Below, one piece after another: positions 6,966 to 13,375 of a DNA stretch of 16,995 nt. Numbering within the stretch: the stretch's first letter is position 1; the number at the start of each line of letters is the position of its first letter. The DNA is from Alphaproteobacteria bacterium (lineage in GTDB: Bacteria > Pseudomonadota > Alphaproteobacteria > Sphingomonadales > Sphingomonadaceae), in NCBI GenBank assembly GCA_028869975.1, contig JAGWQR010000150.1, positions 1 to 16,995 of the forward strand. The letters are read 5' to 3'. The notes under the pieces were generated by a model. The model saw nothing but the letters and a program-made list of their open reading frames with translations, was not told the DNA's origin and did no database searches. Position numbers and translations under genes: made by a program.

Positions 6966-7381
6966 TGAATGAGCAAATCAAAATCGGGCAGAATGAAGCG
7001 GCGGAGGCCCCCCGGCAGGTCGATTATCTCGACGGTTTCTACACCCGCAAGCCGAAGATTGATGCAGCAGCCAGCCCCGGCGGCACACTGTATGAGGCCG
7101 TGATCGCAGCGCTCAAGGAGATTTACGATCCGGAAATTCCGGTTAATATCTATGATCTGGGGCTGATCTACAATGTCGATATCGATGAAGGCCATGTCTA
7201 TATCAGCATGACACTGACCACGCCCAACTGCCCGGTGGCCGAATCGATGCCCGCCGAGGTCGAAATCCGGGTTGGCGCCGTGCCCGGTGTCGGCGATGTT
7301 GAGGTCGAATTGGTGTGGAACCCGCCCTGGGATCCCAGCCGGATGACCGACGAAGCCAAGCTCGAACTGGGGATGTTGTGA
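6965..7381 (+). CDS. sufT: SUF-associated DUF59/MIP18 protein SufT
   Basis: This is a small cytoplasmic protein of the MIP18/DUF59 family that assists Fe-S maturation, probably at the delivery step. An N-terminal extension of about 40 residues (VDYLDGFYTRKPK) precedes the domain. Hallmarks are IYDPEIPVNIYDLGLIYNV (residues 53-71), TTPNCPVAESMP with conserved C89, and the SufT-type ending WNPPWDPSRMTDEAKLELGM. The length of 138 aa is typical of the SUF-associated form. The ATG overlaps the sufS stop by 1 nt and its TGA overlaps the sufA ATG by 1 nt, so translation is coupled on both sides. The exact biochemical step for the family remains unsettled. Confidence 0.93.
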   Translation: MNEQIKIGQNEAAEAPRQVDYLDGFYTRKPKIDAAASPGGTLYEAVIAALKEIYDPEIPVNIYDLGLIYNVDIDEGHVYISMTLTTPNCPVAESMPAEVEIRVGAVPGVGDVEVELVWNPPWDPSRMTDEAKLELGML

Positions 7382-7743
7382 TGAGCGCTGAAACGAAAAT
7401 TCGCCCCGCCCGCCCCGCTGCGCTCATCCTGACGCCGTCTGCTGAGGCGCGCATCGCCGCGCTGATGGCGAAGGCTCCGGCAGGCGCGATTGGGGTGAAG
7501 CTCTCCACGCCCCGACGCGGTTGTTCGGGGCTGGCGTATTCGGTTGATTATATCGATGCGGCAAACCCGATGGACGAGCGTATCGACACCGCTGGGGGCA
7601 CATTATTTGTTGATGGTGCGAGTCTGCTCTATCTGGTCGGCTCGACGATGGACTGGGTGGAGGATGATTTCACCGCCGGGTTCATGTTCAACAACCCCAA
7701 CGCCAAGGGGAGCTGCGGCTGCGGCGAGAGCTTTACGGTTTAA
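7381..7743 (+). CDS. sufA: A-type Fe-S carrier SufA (HesB/IscA family)
   Basis: A-type carriers receive clusters from SufBCD and pass them to apoproteins. The 120-aa product has the three family cysteines: C48 in RRGCSGLAY, and C112 and C114 in GSCGCGESF. The first 15 residues are an Arg/Pro-rich extension before the fold (LTPSAEARIAALM). The ATG at 7381 overlaps the sufT stop as TGATG; the upstream in-frame ATG at 7315 lies inside sufT and is rejected. It is the last gene of the operon. Its TAA overlaps the eda stop on the other strand, and I see no terminator hairpin here. Confidence 0.94.
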   Translation: MSAETKIRPARPAALILTPSAEARIAALMAKAPAGAIGVKLSTPRRGCSGLAYSVDYIDAANPMDERIDTAGGTLFVDGASLLYLVGSTMDWVEDDFTAGFMFNNPNAKGSCGCGESFTV

Positions 7744-8363
7744 GCTTTTATCGCGCTCGCGGCCCGCGCCGCCGCCTCAATTGCTCCGCCATCGGGCGTG
7801 CCTTTGCCGACCAACCATGAGCCGCCGACACAGAGCACCGCCGCTTCCGCCAGCCAGTCGGGTGCTGTCGCCTGCGTGATGCCGCCGGTCGGGCAGAAAC
7901 GCACATTGTCAAACGGTGCGGCGAGTGCCTTCAGCGCCTTCAGCCCACCCGACGCTTCGGCCGGGAAGAATTTGAAGCGGGTCAACCCCATATCCAGCCC
8001 GCGCATGATATCGCCCGCATTGGCGGTGCCCGGCAGGAACGGGATACCGCTCGCAATGGCTGCTTTGCCCAGTGGCTCGGTCAGGCCGGGCGAAACGATG
8101 AAGCGCGCGCCGGCATCGATGCTCTCACGCAGATCAGCCTCATTGAGCACGGTGCCCGCGCCGACAATCGCCCCTTCAACCTTGCTCATCTCGCGAATCA
8201 CGTCGAGCGCGGCGGGCGTGCGCAGTGTCACCTCAAGCACACGCAAACCGCCCCCCACGAGCGCGCGCGCAATCGGCTGGGCATGGGCGGCATCCTCAAT
8301 CACCAGCACCGGAATCACCGGGGACGTGCGCATGATCGTATCGATGGCTGGATGGGTGCTCAT
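7740..8363 (-). CDS. eda: 2-dehydro-3-deoxy-phosphogluconate (KDPG) aldolase
   Basis: This class I aldolase cleaves KDPG to pyruvate and glyceraldehyde 3-phosphate, the last step of the Entner-Doudoroff pathway. At 207 aa it has the normal length. The Schiff-base lysine is K131 in RFKFFPAEASGG and the general acid/base is E44 in VLEVTLRTP. Also present are GAGTVL, FIVSPG, FLPGTAN and the phosphate-binding PTGGI. The start at 8363 has AAGGAG 5 nt upstream. It could also act on 2-keto-4-hydroxyglutarate, as E. coli Eda does. No edd, zwf or glk is near, so it stands apart from the rest of the pathway. It converges on sufA with overlapping stop codons and diverges from the MFS gene across 35 bp. 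Confidence 0.95.
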   Translation of the reverse strand: MSTHPAIDTIMRTSPVIPVLVIEDAAHAQPIARALVGGGLRVLEVTLRTPAALDVIREMSKVEGAIVGAGTVLNEADLRESIDAGARFIVSPGLTEPLGKAAIASGIPFLPGTANAGDIMRGLDMGLTRFKFFPAEASGGLKALKALAAPFDNVRFCPTGGITQATAPDWLAEAAVLCVGGSWLVGKGTPDGGAIEAAARAASAIKA

Positions 8364-8398
8364 AAAGTCTCCTTGCTCCGCGCGCTTTACCGCGCCCC

Positions 8399-9739
8399 AT
8401 GGTGCAGCGCAAGATTGACAGGTCTTCCGCCCGTGCCCATGCTCATGGCGTGGGACATCTCAACTTCGCCCTGCTGCGCCAGCGCCGTTATGCACCACTG
8501 TTCATTGTGCAGTTCTTCGGTGCTTTCAACGACAATGTGGTGCGCGCCGCGATGATGGCGATGGCGAGCTTCACCATTTACAAAAATGATCCCGCCGCCG
8601 CGAGCCAGCTCAGCCTGATGGCGGGGGCGCTGTTCATGCTGCCCTATTTCTTCTTTTCGTCACTCGCTGCGCAACTCGCCGACGGCATCGACATGGCGCG
8701 GCTGGTGCGCTGGATCAAGCTGGCGGAAGTGGGCATCATGGGGGTTGCGATGGCCGGGTTCTGGACGCAATCGATCCAGCTTTTGATGGTGGCGCTGCTG
8801 CTGATGGGGGTGCATTCAACCTTTTTCGGGCCGGTCAAATATGCGCTGCTGCCGCGCCATCTCGAAACCGGCGAGATGATGGGCGGCACCGGGTTAATCG
8901 AAGCGGGCACGTTTCTGGCGATCATCTTCGGCTATCTGCTGGGTACCGAGGCGGAGGCGAATGTCGCCGCCTGGTGTGCCTTTGGCTGCGCGCTGATCGG
9001 TCTTTTCGCGGCCTGGCGCATTCCGGCGACGCCGCCGCTCGCCCCGCACCGGATCGACTGGAATCTGGCGCGCAGCACCATCAAAATGAGCATGATCGTG
9101 CTGCGCCAGCGCGATACGGCGCTCAGTGTGATGGGGATTAGCTGGTTTTTTGCGGTTGGGCTGGTTGAGCAAACCCAGCTCGCCCCGCTCACCAATGGCG
9201 TGCTGCACGCCACCAAGGATGTGGTGGCGCTGCTGCTGATCGTCAACGCGGTGGGGATCGCGCTCGGCTCGTTGTTGATCGGCATCCTGCTGAAGGGGCG
9301 GATTACCAGCCGCTATGTCCCGTTGCTGGCGCTGCTGATGGCCGCAGGCGCGCTTGATCTGTGGCTGGCGACCAGGCAGTTCGCGGCACCGGCGCTACCC
9401 TTAGATACCATCGGATTCTTGAGCATCGCCAGCGCCTGGCATGTAATTTTTGCGGTCTTTGCGCTCGCTGTGGCGGGCGGCATGTTCATCGTGCCGCTCT
9501 ATGCGATCCTGCAAACGCGTAGTGGCAACGCGACTTGTGCCGAAGGGATTGCGTCCAACAATATCATGAACGGGTTGGTGATGGTGGTACTGGCGCAGCT
9601 ATCCGGTGCGATGGTTGGCTGGGGCCTGACGATTCCCCAAATCCTCGGCGCGCTCGGGGTAGAAACGATTACGCTGACGCTTATCGCATTTGGCCCGACT
9701 CTGGTCGATTCTAAGGCTGACAAAGCCTTGCAAATATGA
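8399..9739 (+). CDS. LplT-like MFS transporter
   Basis: This is a major facilitator superfamily inner-membrane protein with about 12 hydrophobic segments. The motif FIVQFFGAFNDNVVRAA near the N-terminus, followed by LFMLPYFFFSSLAAQLADG and STFFGPVKYALLPRHL, is typical of the lysophospholipid transporter LplT and of the MFS part of LplT-PlsC-Aas fusions. Here the transporter stands alone (446 aa), with no acyltransferase or acyl-ACP synthetase fused or adjacent. Two starts are possible: ATG 8399, with no Shine-Dalgarno and about 17 extra residues, or GTG 8450 (429 aa), placed right after a possible promoter. Residues from LNFALLRQRRYAP onward are certainly part of the protein. Lysophospholipid flipping is inferred from family only; other substrates are possible. 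Confidence 0.85.
   Translation: MVQRKIDRSSARAHAHGVGHLNFALLRQRRYAPLFIVQFFGAFNDNVVRAAMMAMASFTIYKNDPAAASQLSLMAGALFMLPYFFFSSLAAQLADGIDMARLVRWIKLAEVGIMGVAMAGFWTQSIQLLMVALLLMGVHSTFFGPVKYALLPRHLETGEMMGGTGLIEAGTFLAIIFGYLLGTEAEANVAAWCAFGCALIGLFAAWRIPATPPLAPHRIDWNLARSTIKMSMIVLRQRDTALSVMGISWFFAVGLVEQTQLAPLTNGVLHATKDVVALLLIVNAVGIALGSLLIGILLKGRITSRYVPLLALLMAAGALDLWLATRQFAAPALPLDTIGFLSIASAWHVIFAVFALAVAGGMFIVPLYAILQTRSGNATCAEGIASNNIMNGLVMVVLAQLSGAMVGWGLTIPQILGALGVETITLTLIAFGPTLVDSKADKALQI
8415..8443 (+). promoter_or_regulatory. Possible promoter for the MFS gene, favouring a later GTG start
   Basis: TTGACA (8415-8420) is a perfect -35 box. After a 17-bp spacer comes CATGCT (8438-8443), a modest -10. Transcription would start near 8450, exactly at an in-frame GTG (MGHLNFALLRQRR). 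If used, the transporter would be made from a leaderless mRNA and the ATG at 8399 would lie upstream of the transcript. Confidence 0.35.
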
Positions 9740-9753
9740 TTGACTGACTATTC

Positions 9754-9770
9754 CTGAGGTATCTCCTCAG
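9754..9770 (+). other. Hairpin between the MFS gene and the YdcH gene
   Basis: CTGAGG (9754-9759) and CCTCAG (9765-9770) pair around a 5-nt loop, 14 nt after the MFS stop and just before the ribosome-binding site of the next gene. No T-run follows, so it is more likely an mRNA-stability or partial attenuation element than a full terminator. Confidence 0.4.
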
Positions 9771-9790
9771 TGGCACAAGGAGACTGTCCT

Positions 9791-9946
9791 ATGAACAAGT
9801 CGCACATTTCTGCCCTTCTTGCCAAGCATCATGATCTCGAATCACGGATCGAGGCCGAGTCGCATCGTCCGAATCCCGATTCGCGGATGATTGCCAATCT
9901 CAAGAAGCGGAAATTGCGCTTAAAGGACGAACTCGCGCTGGCCTGA
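9791..9946 (+). CDS. YdcH family (DUF465) small protein
   Basis: This 51-aa ORF starts MNKSHISALLAKHHDLESRI and ends NLKKRKLRLKDELALA. It has the DUF465/YdcH pattern: an amphipathic helix ending HHDLESRIEAE, a HRPNPDS turn, and a second basic helix with LKKRKLRLKDEL. The fold is expected to be a helical hairpin in the cytoplasm. The ribosome-binding site AAGGAG ends 8 nt before the ATG, an excellent fit, which supports the start despite the small size. The molecular function of the family is unknown. It converges with dksA, leaving 22 bp between the stops, a gap that contains a short T-run (ATTTTTCC). Relatives are common small ORFs in alphaproteobacteria, often in clusters, but I see only this one. 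Confidence 0.85.
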   Translation: MNKSHISALLAKHHDLESRIEAESHRPNPDSRMIANLKKRKLRLKDELALA

Positions 9947-9968
9947 ATTTTTCCTGGGCGTGCGGCGA

Positions 9969-10409
9969 CTACTCGTCGCGCGAAATTTTCTCATGACGTT
10001 CGTGGCGCTCCTGCGCCTCCAGCGTCATCGTCGCGATCGGACGCGCTTCCAGCCTTGCGAGCGAAATCGGCTCACCGGTTACCTCGCAATAGCCGTATTC
10101 GCCCTGATCGATCCGGCGCAGCGCCGCGTCGATCTTGAGGATCAGTTTGCGCTGACGGTCTCGGGTGCGCAGTTCCAGCGACCAGTCCGATTCACTTGAG
10201 GCGCGGTCATTGATGTCCGGCTCACGCAAGGGTTCGCTTTGTAAGGTTTCTAGGGTATCATGCGATTCGCGCAGCAATTCCTCACGCCAGCGCAGCAATT
10301 TGTTGCGGAAATAGGCCATCTGCCTTGAATTCATGAAAGGTTCGTCCTCGTCAGGCCGATAAGCCGGATCAAGTTCCGTACCTTCGGTCATGTCGTGCAC
10401 GCTCGCCAT
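9969..10409 (-). CDS. dksA: RNA polymerase-binding transcription factor DksA
   Basis: DksA binds the secondary channel of RNA polymerase and works with ppGpp to adjust rRNA and amino-acid promoters. From the ATG at 10409, preceded by GGAG 6 nt upstream, it is 146 aa. The coiled-coil (about residues 30-105) carries the tip acidic pair D65 and D68 in EPDINDRAS, equivalent to E. coli D71 and D74. The globular part reads GEYGYCEVTGEPISLARLEARP. Only C108 remains of the four zinc cysteines: the partner position of the first pair is T, and the second pair is replaced in ATMTLEAQERHERHEK. Such zinc-finger-poor DksA is common in alphaproteobacteria, so this is lineage-typical decay rather than damage. 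The longer frame opening at 10484 would run through the predicted promoter and is rejected. Confidence 0.94.
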   Translation of the reverse strand: MASVHDMTEGTELDPAYRPDEDEPFMNSRQMAYFRNKLLRWREELLRESHDTLETLQSEPLREPDINDRASSESDWSLELRTRDRQRKLILKIDAALRRIDQGEYGYCEVTGEPISLARLEARPIATMTLEAQERHERHEKISRDE

Positions 10410-10424
10410 AACTCTCTCCACAAA

Positions 10425-10442
10425 GAACATGCCGACATGTTC
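10425..10442 (-). other. Inverted repeat in the dksA leader
   Basis: On the minus strand GAACATG, TCGG, CATGTTC forms a perfect 7-bp stem with a tetraloop. It lies 16-33 nt before the dksA ATG, just upstream of the ribosome-binding site, and inside the leader predicted from the promoter at 10456-10484. It could be an RNA hairpin that modulates translation or stability, or a repressor site. Confidence 0.5.
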
Positions 10443-10455
10443 AAACCTCGCGGCG

Positions 10456-10484
10456 CCTATAGCGAGGCTTTTCAGGGCAGACAA
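10456..10484 (-). promoter_or_regulatory. Predicted dksA promoter
   Basis: On the minus strand TTGTCT (10484-10479), a 17-bp spacer and TATAGG (10461-10456) give a plausible sigma70-like promoter. Transcription would begin near 10449, giving a leader of about 40 nt. A 6-bp inverted repeat (CCTCGC 10446-10451 and GCGAGG 10462-10467) flanks the -10 box. Confidence 0.5.
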
Positions 10485-10738
10485 GCGGGCTTCATACCGG
10501 CCTCAGCCCGGTAAGTCTGGCCTCGCCATTAACCATAGGGTCGCAATTTTGGCTCCTAATGAGACATTAACCACCTTTGTTGGCATAATTTCATTGCGAT
10601 GGATGTATGCACGCAGGGATTCAGGGTTAATGGACTTGTCGCGCATGCAAACTTCTGTTCAACCACAGGTGAGGGTAAATTCGTATCGATTGGGGGTTGA
10701 GATTATCCCTGCTGGTGCGGTTGTATAGGAATTTGAAT
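10485..10738. other. Intergenic region between dksA and the PEP-CTERM gene
   Basis: With the dksA leader and promoter, this is the only gene-free stretch above 300 bases in the window (10410-10738). It holds two copies of CATTAACCA (10527-10535 and 10565-10573), which include the TTAACCA part of a CtrA-type half-site but lack the second TTAA at the right spacing. There is also a GATTC site at 10618-10622. A weak possible promoter, TTGAGA (10697-10702) with TTGTAT (10721-10726), lies before the downstream gene. No RNA gene or ORF with family resemblance is visible. Confidence 0.4.
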
Positions 10739-11758
10739 ATGTCGGTAAAGATGGCACTCACCAAACTTTGCGCCTGCGCGTGCGGCGGAGCGCTCATCGG
10801 TGGCGGCGCAATGCATATCACCGACCATTCCGGGCATGGCGGGCATTATCGCGGATATCATCATGCCTATACCCATGTTGCCGCAGTGCATCGTTATGCC
10901 CATGCGCGGACTATGCATGTCGCCAGCCTGCGCCGGGTGGGCTATCGCCGGATCAAGCGTACCGTGACGACGACGACAACCGAAATGGCATGCGCACCGC
11001 AGCGGATGCTGGTTGCTTCTCAGGCCTATGCGCCAGCGCCTGGTTATCCGGCCCCGATCAGTGGGGGCGGTGGCGGTGAGCCGGTTATCATCGGCGGCTC
11101 AGGAGGCTTTGGGGGCGGCTTTTTTGCCGGCGGAGGTTTTGTCGGTGGCGGCGGTGGTGGCAGCGTTGTTGTCTCATCCACGACCAGCGGCGGCTCGACT
11201 TCAACGTCGAGCGGGGGATCGGGCGGCTCCTCATCGAGCACGTCATCAGGCGGATCAGGCGGCTCCTCATCGAGCACATCCACGGGTGGTGTTTCAAGCA
11301 CCTCTTCAACTTCAACCGGAGGCGTGTCGAGCACGTCCTCCACCTCAAGCGGGATTTCATCGGGCGGCTCGGGCGGTTCTTCCACCAGCACCTCCAGTGG
11401 CATTTCCTCCGCGAGCGGGGGCTCATCGACTAGCACGTCCACCGGAGGGTCTTCAACCAGCACCTCTTCGGGCGTATCGAGCAGCACGTCAACCTCGAGC
11501 GGTGGTTCCTCGTCAAGTACATCGAGCAGTGGATCAAGCTCGACCTCGGGGTCGAGTTCCACAAGCGGGTCGTCGTCAACCAGTGGATCCAGTTCAACCA
11601 GCAGCTCGGCTTCGGGCGGTTCGAACGGGGGGTCTAACGGTGGTTCAAATGGCGGTGAAGTACCAGCGCCACCCATGATAGGCCTGTTCCTGCTTGGTAC
11701 ATCCGGGCTGGTTGCCCGCGGGCGTCTGCTGCGGCGCAAGGCGAAGGCTGAAGCCTAA
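10739..11758 (+). CDS. Ser/Thr/Gly-repeat PEP-CTERM sorting protein with His-rich N-terminus
   Basis: The 339-aa product is laid out in four parts. A short signal-like start (MSVKMALTKL, then CACACGGALIGGG) is followed by a His-rich segment (ten His in residues 26-60). Gly-rich stretches (106-141) lead into a long Ser/Thr/Gly low-complexity region (about 142-306). The C-terminus is tripartite: the motif EVPAPPM, a hydrophobic segment (IGLFLLGTSGLVA) and an RGRLLRRK cluster. This is the PEP-CTERM architecture with VPAP in place of VPEP, so sorting by an exosortase and cell-surface or exopolymer association are likely. No exosortase gene is in the window. The ATG at 10739 has AGGA 8 nt upstream. 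The Ser/Thr region is a candidate for heavy O-glycosylation, by analogy. Specific function unknown. Confidence 0.82.
   Translation: MSVKMALTKLCACACGGALIGGGAMHITDHSGHGGHYRGYHHAYTHVAAVHRYAHARTMHVASLRRVGYRRIKRTVTTTTTEMACAPQRMLVASQAYAPAPGYPAPISGGGGGEPVIIGGSGGFGGGFFAGGGFVGGGGGGSVVVSSTTSGGSTSTSSGGSGGSSSSTSSGGSGGSSSSTSTGGVSSTSSTSTGGVSSTSSTSSGISSGGSGGSSTSTSSGISSASGGSSTSTSTGGSSTSTSSGVSSSTSTSSGGSSSSTSSSGSSSTSGSSSTSGSSSTSGSSSTSSSASGGSNGGSNGGSNGGEVPAPPMIGLFLLGTSGLVARGRLLRRKAKAEA
11166..11650 (+). repeat. In-frame tandem repeats in the PEP-CTERM gene
   Basis: The coding DNA is made of related short repeats. A 20-bp string beginning GGCGGCTCCTCATC occurs at 11222-11241 and again at 11258-11277, a 36-bp period encoding a 12-residue SGGSGGSSSSTS unit. 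Later the unit shortens to six residues (GSSSTS, four tandem copies), then to SNGG near the end. Synonymous codons differ between copies, so the array is not freshly duplicated. Confidence 0.8.
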
Positions 11759-11838
11759 GCGCGACTGCGCACTGGCATCTGCATTCCTGATCGGCTAGGG
11801 GCAGGTTGTCTTACAATTGCGCCGCTTGAGGAATGACC

Positions 11839-12219
11839 ATGCCTGTATCTGTAAAATCTCTGCTTGAGGCCGCGAATGCCGTGGCCCCCAAAATCAGCGT
11901 TTCAGAAGCGCGCGCGCTGATCGCAGAGCAGGGTGCTTTGCTGGTCGATGTACGCGATGGTGCCGAAGTTGCCCAATCGGGTAAATTGCAGGGCGCGCTC
12001 AATGTCTCACGCGGGATGATCGAATTTCGCGCCGATAATGCGAGCCCCTTACACCATCCCGAGTTCGAGCACGCGCGCCCGGTTGTGCTTTATTGCGCAT
12101 CAGGGGGTCGTTCAGCGCTTTCTGCCAAGGTTTTGCACGATATGGGCTATGAGAAAGTCTATAATATAGGCGGTTTCAAGGATGCAGTCGAGAATGGCTT
12201 CCCGACTGAAGCGCCCTGA
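11839..12219 (+). CDS. Single-domain rhodanese-like protein
   Basis: This is a 126-aa stand-alone rhodanese domain, a class that moves sulfane sulfur or senses sulfur and redox state. The CDC25-like fold is marked by LLVDVRDGAEVAQSGKLQGA, the catalytic C86 in LYCASGGRSALSA, and YNIGGFKDAVENGFP at the end. The six-residue active loop CASGGR is of the sulfurtransferase type. The ATG at 11839 is preferred because GAGG sits 7 nt upstream; the ATG at 11833 would place it only 1 nt away. A TACAAT -10-like box lies at 11812-11817, without a good -35. No signal peptide is visible, so it is cytoplasmic. It is next to no sulfur gene, although the window encodes a SUF system; a direct link is not shown. 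Confidence 0.9.
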   Translation: MPVSVKSLLEAANAVAPKISVSEARALIAEQGALLVDVRDGAEVAQSGKLQGALNVSRGMIEFRADNASPLHHPEFEHARPVVLYCASGGRSALSAKVLHDMGYEKVYNIGGFKDAVENGFPTEAP

Positions 12220-12228
12220 ACGCGGACG

Positions 12229-13374
12229 TTAAAGCACCTTCTCGTAAATCGTATATTCCTTGTTGATTTGGCCGCCTACGGCTTCCCCGACGCTCAGCAT
12301 AGGGCCGTTGGACTTGAGCACCCAGCCGAAATCACCCATAGTAGCGCCATAATTGATAACGGTATCGCGGCGGATATGCTCGATCAGCATGAACGCAAGT
12401 TGAGAGGCGAGGCGACTCGCCTGCAACCGCTTGATCACGCCCATCAGCGGAACCCGCACAGTTTTGCACTTCGGCTTGCGCAGCCAGAGCAGCAGGTCAA
12501 TCACATTGAAGGGAAACAGGGCACCGTTATATTTGACCAGTTTCTCGTTGATGTCAGGCCACACCATCATGAACGCGACCGGCTCGCCATCCACTTCCGC
12601 CACACGCACCAGATCCTCGAAGATGATGTCCTTCATCTTTTTTGAGACATATTTGATTTCCGAATCGGTGATCGGCACAAACCCCCAATTATCCGACCAG
12701 GCATCGTTGAGTATGCCGATGATGAGATCGGCCTCTTCCTTGAAGCGCTTGCGGTCCACTTTGCGGATGCGGATGCGCGGGTTTTTCTCACCGCTCTCGA
12801 CAATGCGGTTGACAATCGGCGGCAGGCCATTCCCTATTTCAACCTTGAAGCTGGCCAGTTCCATCTCGCTCGTATAACCATTGGCGGCGATCCAGCCTGC
12901 ATACTTCTCTGGCGCATGGCCCATCATGATAACCGGGGGATGGTCAAAGCCCTTGGTCAACAGGCCCGGATCATCCCAGATCGAAATGCTGATCGGCGCG
13001 AGCACCCGGTGCATCCCCTTGGCACGCAACCAATCCTCCGCCGCCGTGATGAGCGCATCGGCAACCTCATTGTCTTCGGCATCAAACAGGCCCCAGTTGC
13101 CCGTGCCCGGCCCCATGCCCTGCTCGGTCGGCTGTTTCAGTGCGAGATGGTCGATATGTGCCGAAATCCGCCCCACCGCTTTGCCATCGCGCTCGGCGAG
13201 GAAAAGCTGGAGTTCACCATGCTCGAACCAGGGATTCTTTTTGGCGTTGAGCAGCTCAAGTGCATCCATCTTGAGCGGCGGCACCCAGTTGGGATCGCCC
13301 TTGTTCAGCCGGAAATGCACATCGACAAACGCCTTGTGCTCGGAAGGCCCGATCGGCCGAACTTTAACCGCCAT
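12229..13374 (-). CDS. GNAT-like acyltransferase, possible bacterial ceramide synthase-type
   Basis: This 381-aa cytoplasmic protein belongs to the large GNAT-like family often labelled N-acetyltransferase or, misleadingly, dATP pyrophosphohydrolase. Landmarks are VDVHFRLNKGDPNWVPPLK at the N-terminus, NPWFEHGELQLFLAERDGK with AVGRISAHIDH (first GNAT-like beta sheet), WDDPGLL, and a second half with LVRVAEVDGEPVAFMMVWPD. As I recall, the Caulobacter bacterial ceramide synthase bCerS was first annotated as this kind of GNAT protein, and sphingomonads make sphingolipids. Specific orthology is unproven. It follows the fatty acid hydroxylase gene with a 1-nt gap (its ATG is at 13372-13374), so the two are co-translated. 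It converges with the rhodanese gene, 9 bp apart. Family confidence is high, function low. Confidence 0.78.
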   Translation of the reverse strand: MAVKVRPIGPSEHKAFVDVHFRLNKGDPNWVPPLKMDALELLNAKKNPWFEHGELQLFLAERDGKAVGRISAHIDHLALKQPTEQGMGPGTGNWGLFDAEDNEVADALITAAEDWLRAKGMHRVLAPISISIWDDPGLLTKGFDHPPVIMMGHAPEKYAGWIAANGYTSEMELASFKVEIGNGLPPIVNRIVESGEKNPRIRIRKVDRKRFKEEADLIIGILNDAWSDNWGFVPITDSEIKYVSKKMKDIIFEDLVRVAEVDGEPVAFMMVWPDINEKLVKYNGALFPFNVIDLLLWLRKPKCKTVRVPLMGVIKRLQASRLASQLAFMLIEHIRRDTVINYGATMGDFGWVLKSNGPMLSVGEAVGGQINKEYTIYEKVL

Positions 13375-13375
13375 C

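Noticed and set aside
10409..10484. N-terminal extension of DksA starting at 10484
   Set aside because: The extension crosses the predicted promoter and leader; the ATG at 10409 has a good ribosome-binding site and gives a normal-sized DksA.
10579..10600. Sigma54-like TTGGCA...TTGC upstream of the PEP-CTERM gene
   Set aside because: The distance between GG and GC is two bases too long for a -24/-12 promoter.
10771..10800. Lipoprotein lipobox (LCAC) at the start of the PEP-CTERM protein
   Set aside because: The hydrophobic stretch before the cysteine is too short and lies after only about ten residues; a PEP-CTERM tail argues for a different sorting route.
11044..11739. 231-codon minus-strand frame rich in Pro, Glu and Asp
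   Set aside because: It is the mirror image of the Ser/Thr/Gly repeat in the PEP-CTERM gene; its low complexity follows from the sense repeats.
11769..11838. Promoter with TACAAT for the rhodanese gene
   Set aside because: The -10 is good, but no hexamer at 16-19 bp upstream resembles a -35, so it is only mentioned in the gene entry.
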